From NCBI GenBank assembly GCA_023333565.1, contig JAJKFH010000052.1, forward strand, positions 2,780,001 to 2,844,000: a DNA stretch of 64,000 nucleotides. Reading direction: 5' to 3'. Each line of letters starts with the position of its first letter. Position 1 is the first letter of the stretch. The translations under genes were made by a program, and so were the position numbers. Below the pieces are notes generated by a model. The model worked only from the letters and a program-made list of their open reading frames with translations, was not told the origin of the DNA and did no database searches. Below, piece after piece: positions 63,001-64,000 of the stretch. This stretch comes from Puffinus mauretanicus. Taxonomy: Eukaryota > Chordata > Aves > Procellariiformes > Procellariidae.

Positions 63001-64000
63001 TTTTCAAGAATTTTGTCTACGCTACATTTGGCATGAAACTTGTTATATTGCAAAGACACTAGGAAACAACAGTAACTCCTGAAGAACTAATAGCCAAGCT
63101 GTGATAATACAGGAAAGGGCGGGGGAAGGAACAGAGATATTTAGAAAGACCCAAAAAGAACAGTATTTTCCCACGTACAGAAAAGTTAACACAGAACTTT
63201 GCTAATACATTTCACATATGTTGGAGCCAGAGTTGAAGAGCTCTTAGCTTCTGTGACTGAAAACTGGAGTACGGTAGAAAATGAAACGACACTGGAAACT
63301 AAAATTCACTAGAGAGATATGTTTCAGGTTTAAAACAAAAAAGACAAGCAGGGGCTTTGCCAATCTGAACGAAGTCAGAGGCAGACTAGCATCTGGAGTG
63401 CAGAAAACCAGACCTACGAACTGACCGTGTTCCAGAGCGCAAAGACCAAAACATTCTGGCAGATTATCAAAGTTTGGATATAGCTTTGCTTATGAGAACT
63501 CTGTCCTTTGGCAGCAGCTTGCATTTTGGTTCAGGGTTCACCTGTGACGGCTGTCACGGCGGAGTCCATCCACCGTAAGGTTGAACAGCAACTAGGGACT
63601 CACCAGACTTCAGCAGGTCCTCCCCACTTCTAAAAATACACCAAACTGAGATTACATGGTGTCATACAACGCATCCAAAAAGCAATCCTTTTCCAGTTTT
63701 GGATCGGACCTTGATTTGAGCGCAAGCCTTCAGAGGTCTGAGAGGTGAAGGAGCAGATCTGCCATATGAACACAGGCTCAGCTTCACTGCTGTCACAATA
63801 ATCTGACAATCGGCAGGGGAGCAGCGGGGGACGACAGGAGAGACAGGCACAAAAAAAGTTCCTAATACAATATGTTTTTATATAAAACATTTTCTCAGGA
63901 AGCAGAAAGAGACAAGGAAACCTAGCCATTACTCACAAGAAATATATTTACGTTATCCACGAAGAATTTCAACAAACTTGCCAGCTTCATTGTATGGTCA
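60053..64000. other. CA4 3' UTR and unassigned right end
   Basis: The CA4 3' UTR starts at 60053. No canonical AATAAA occurs in its first 2 kb; AATACA at about 60537, ATTAAA at about 61559 and AATAAA at about 62675 are possible signals. In human, CA4 is tail to tail with USP32, so a minus-strand USP32 3' UTR might lie at the right of this stretch. Minus-strand AATAAA hexamers (plus TTTATT) occur near 60743, 61602 and 62458. I recognise no USP32 coding exon here. Short open frames near 62755-62997 and 63630-63929 have no domain that I know. Confidence 0.4.

Noticed and set aside
63630..63929. Possible USP32 terminal exon at the right edge
   Set aside because: The frame does not resemble the USP32 C-terminus as far as I can tell, and no splice acceptor supports it. 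A 3' UTR location remains possible but unproven.

Overview
This is vertebrate nuclear DNA, almost certainly from a bird. Genes are split by GT-AG introns, first exons sit in CpG islands, and AT-rich spacers lie between. Two repeats point to birds: a truncated CR1 LINE ending in the ATTCTRTG-type 3' repeats, and a 585-bp solo LTR of a type I know as common in bird genomes, still flanked by a perfect 5-bp target-site duplication.

Layout. Positions 1-1000 are a CpG island, probably the 5' end of GGNBP2 running off the left edge on the minus strand (inferred from gene order). PIGW (minus, one coding exon, 4904-6424) makes a GPI-anchor acyltransferase of the ER. A CpG island at about 7090-8100 is a divergent promoter shared by PIGW and MYO19. 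MYO19 (plus) has 24 coding exons from 9119 to 28738. Every splice phase closes, giving 967 residues of a mitochondrial unconventional myosin. ZNHIT3 (minus, 5 exons, 30922 to 29828, 160 aa) meets MYO19 tail to tail. A single-exon class A GPCR of the lipid/EDG-like cluster (minus, 33135-34103, 322 aa) follows, with a CR1 fragment just past its stop. About 8 kb of spacer leads to CA4 (plus, 8 coding exons, 42288-60052, 316 aa), a secreted GPI-anchored alpha-carbonic anhydrase with an 11-kb first intron. The last 4 kb hold no recognisable exon.

The block GGNBP2-PIGW-MYO19-ZNHIT3 matches human 17q12 in order and orientation. CA4 in human lies at 17q23, so the ZNHIT3-GPCR-CA4 stretch is a gene-order junction that differs from human. 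The neighbours do not form a single pathway. The one functional link is that PIGW acts in making GPI anchors, and CA4 is a GPI-anchored protein.

I found no undescribed multi-gene system. The most interesting items are the poorly characterised GPCR with altered TM3 and TM6 motifs, a GC-AG intron in CA4, a sense-oriented solo LTR inside MYO19, a four-codon first coding exon with an upstream ORF in MYO19, an intragenic CpG island abutting CA4 exon 7, and an AT-rich block in CA4 intron 1 that may be regulatory. All exon models were assembled by eye from reading frame, splice consensus and remembered family sequence. No alignment was run.
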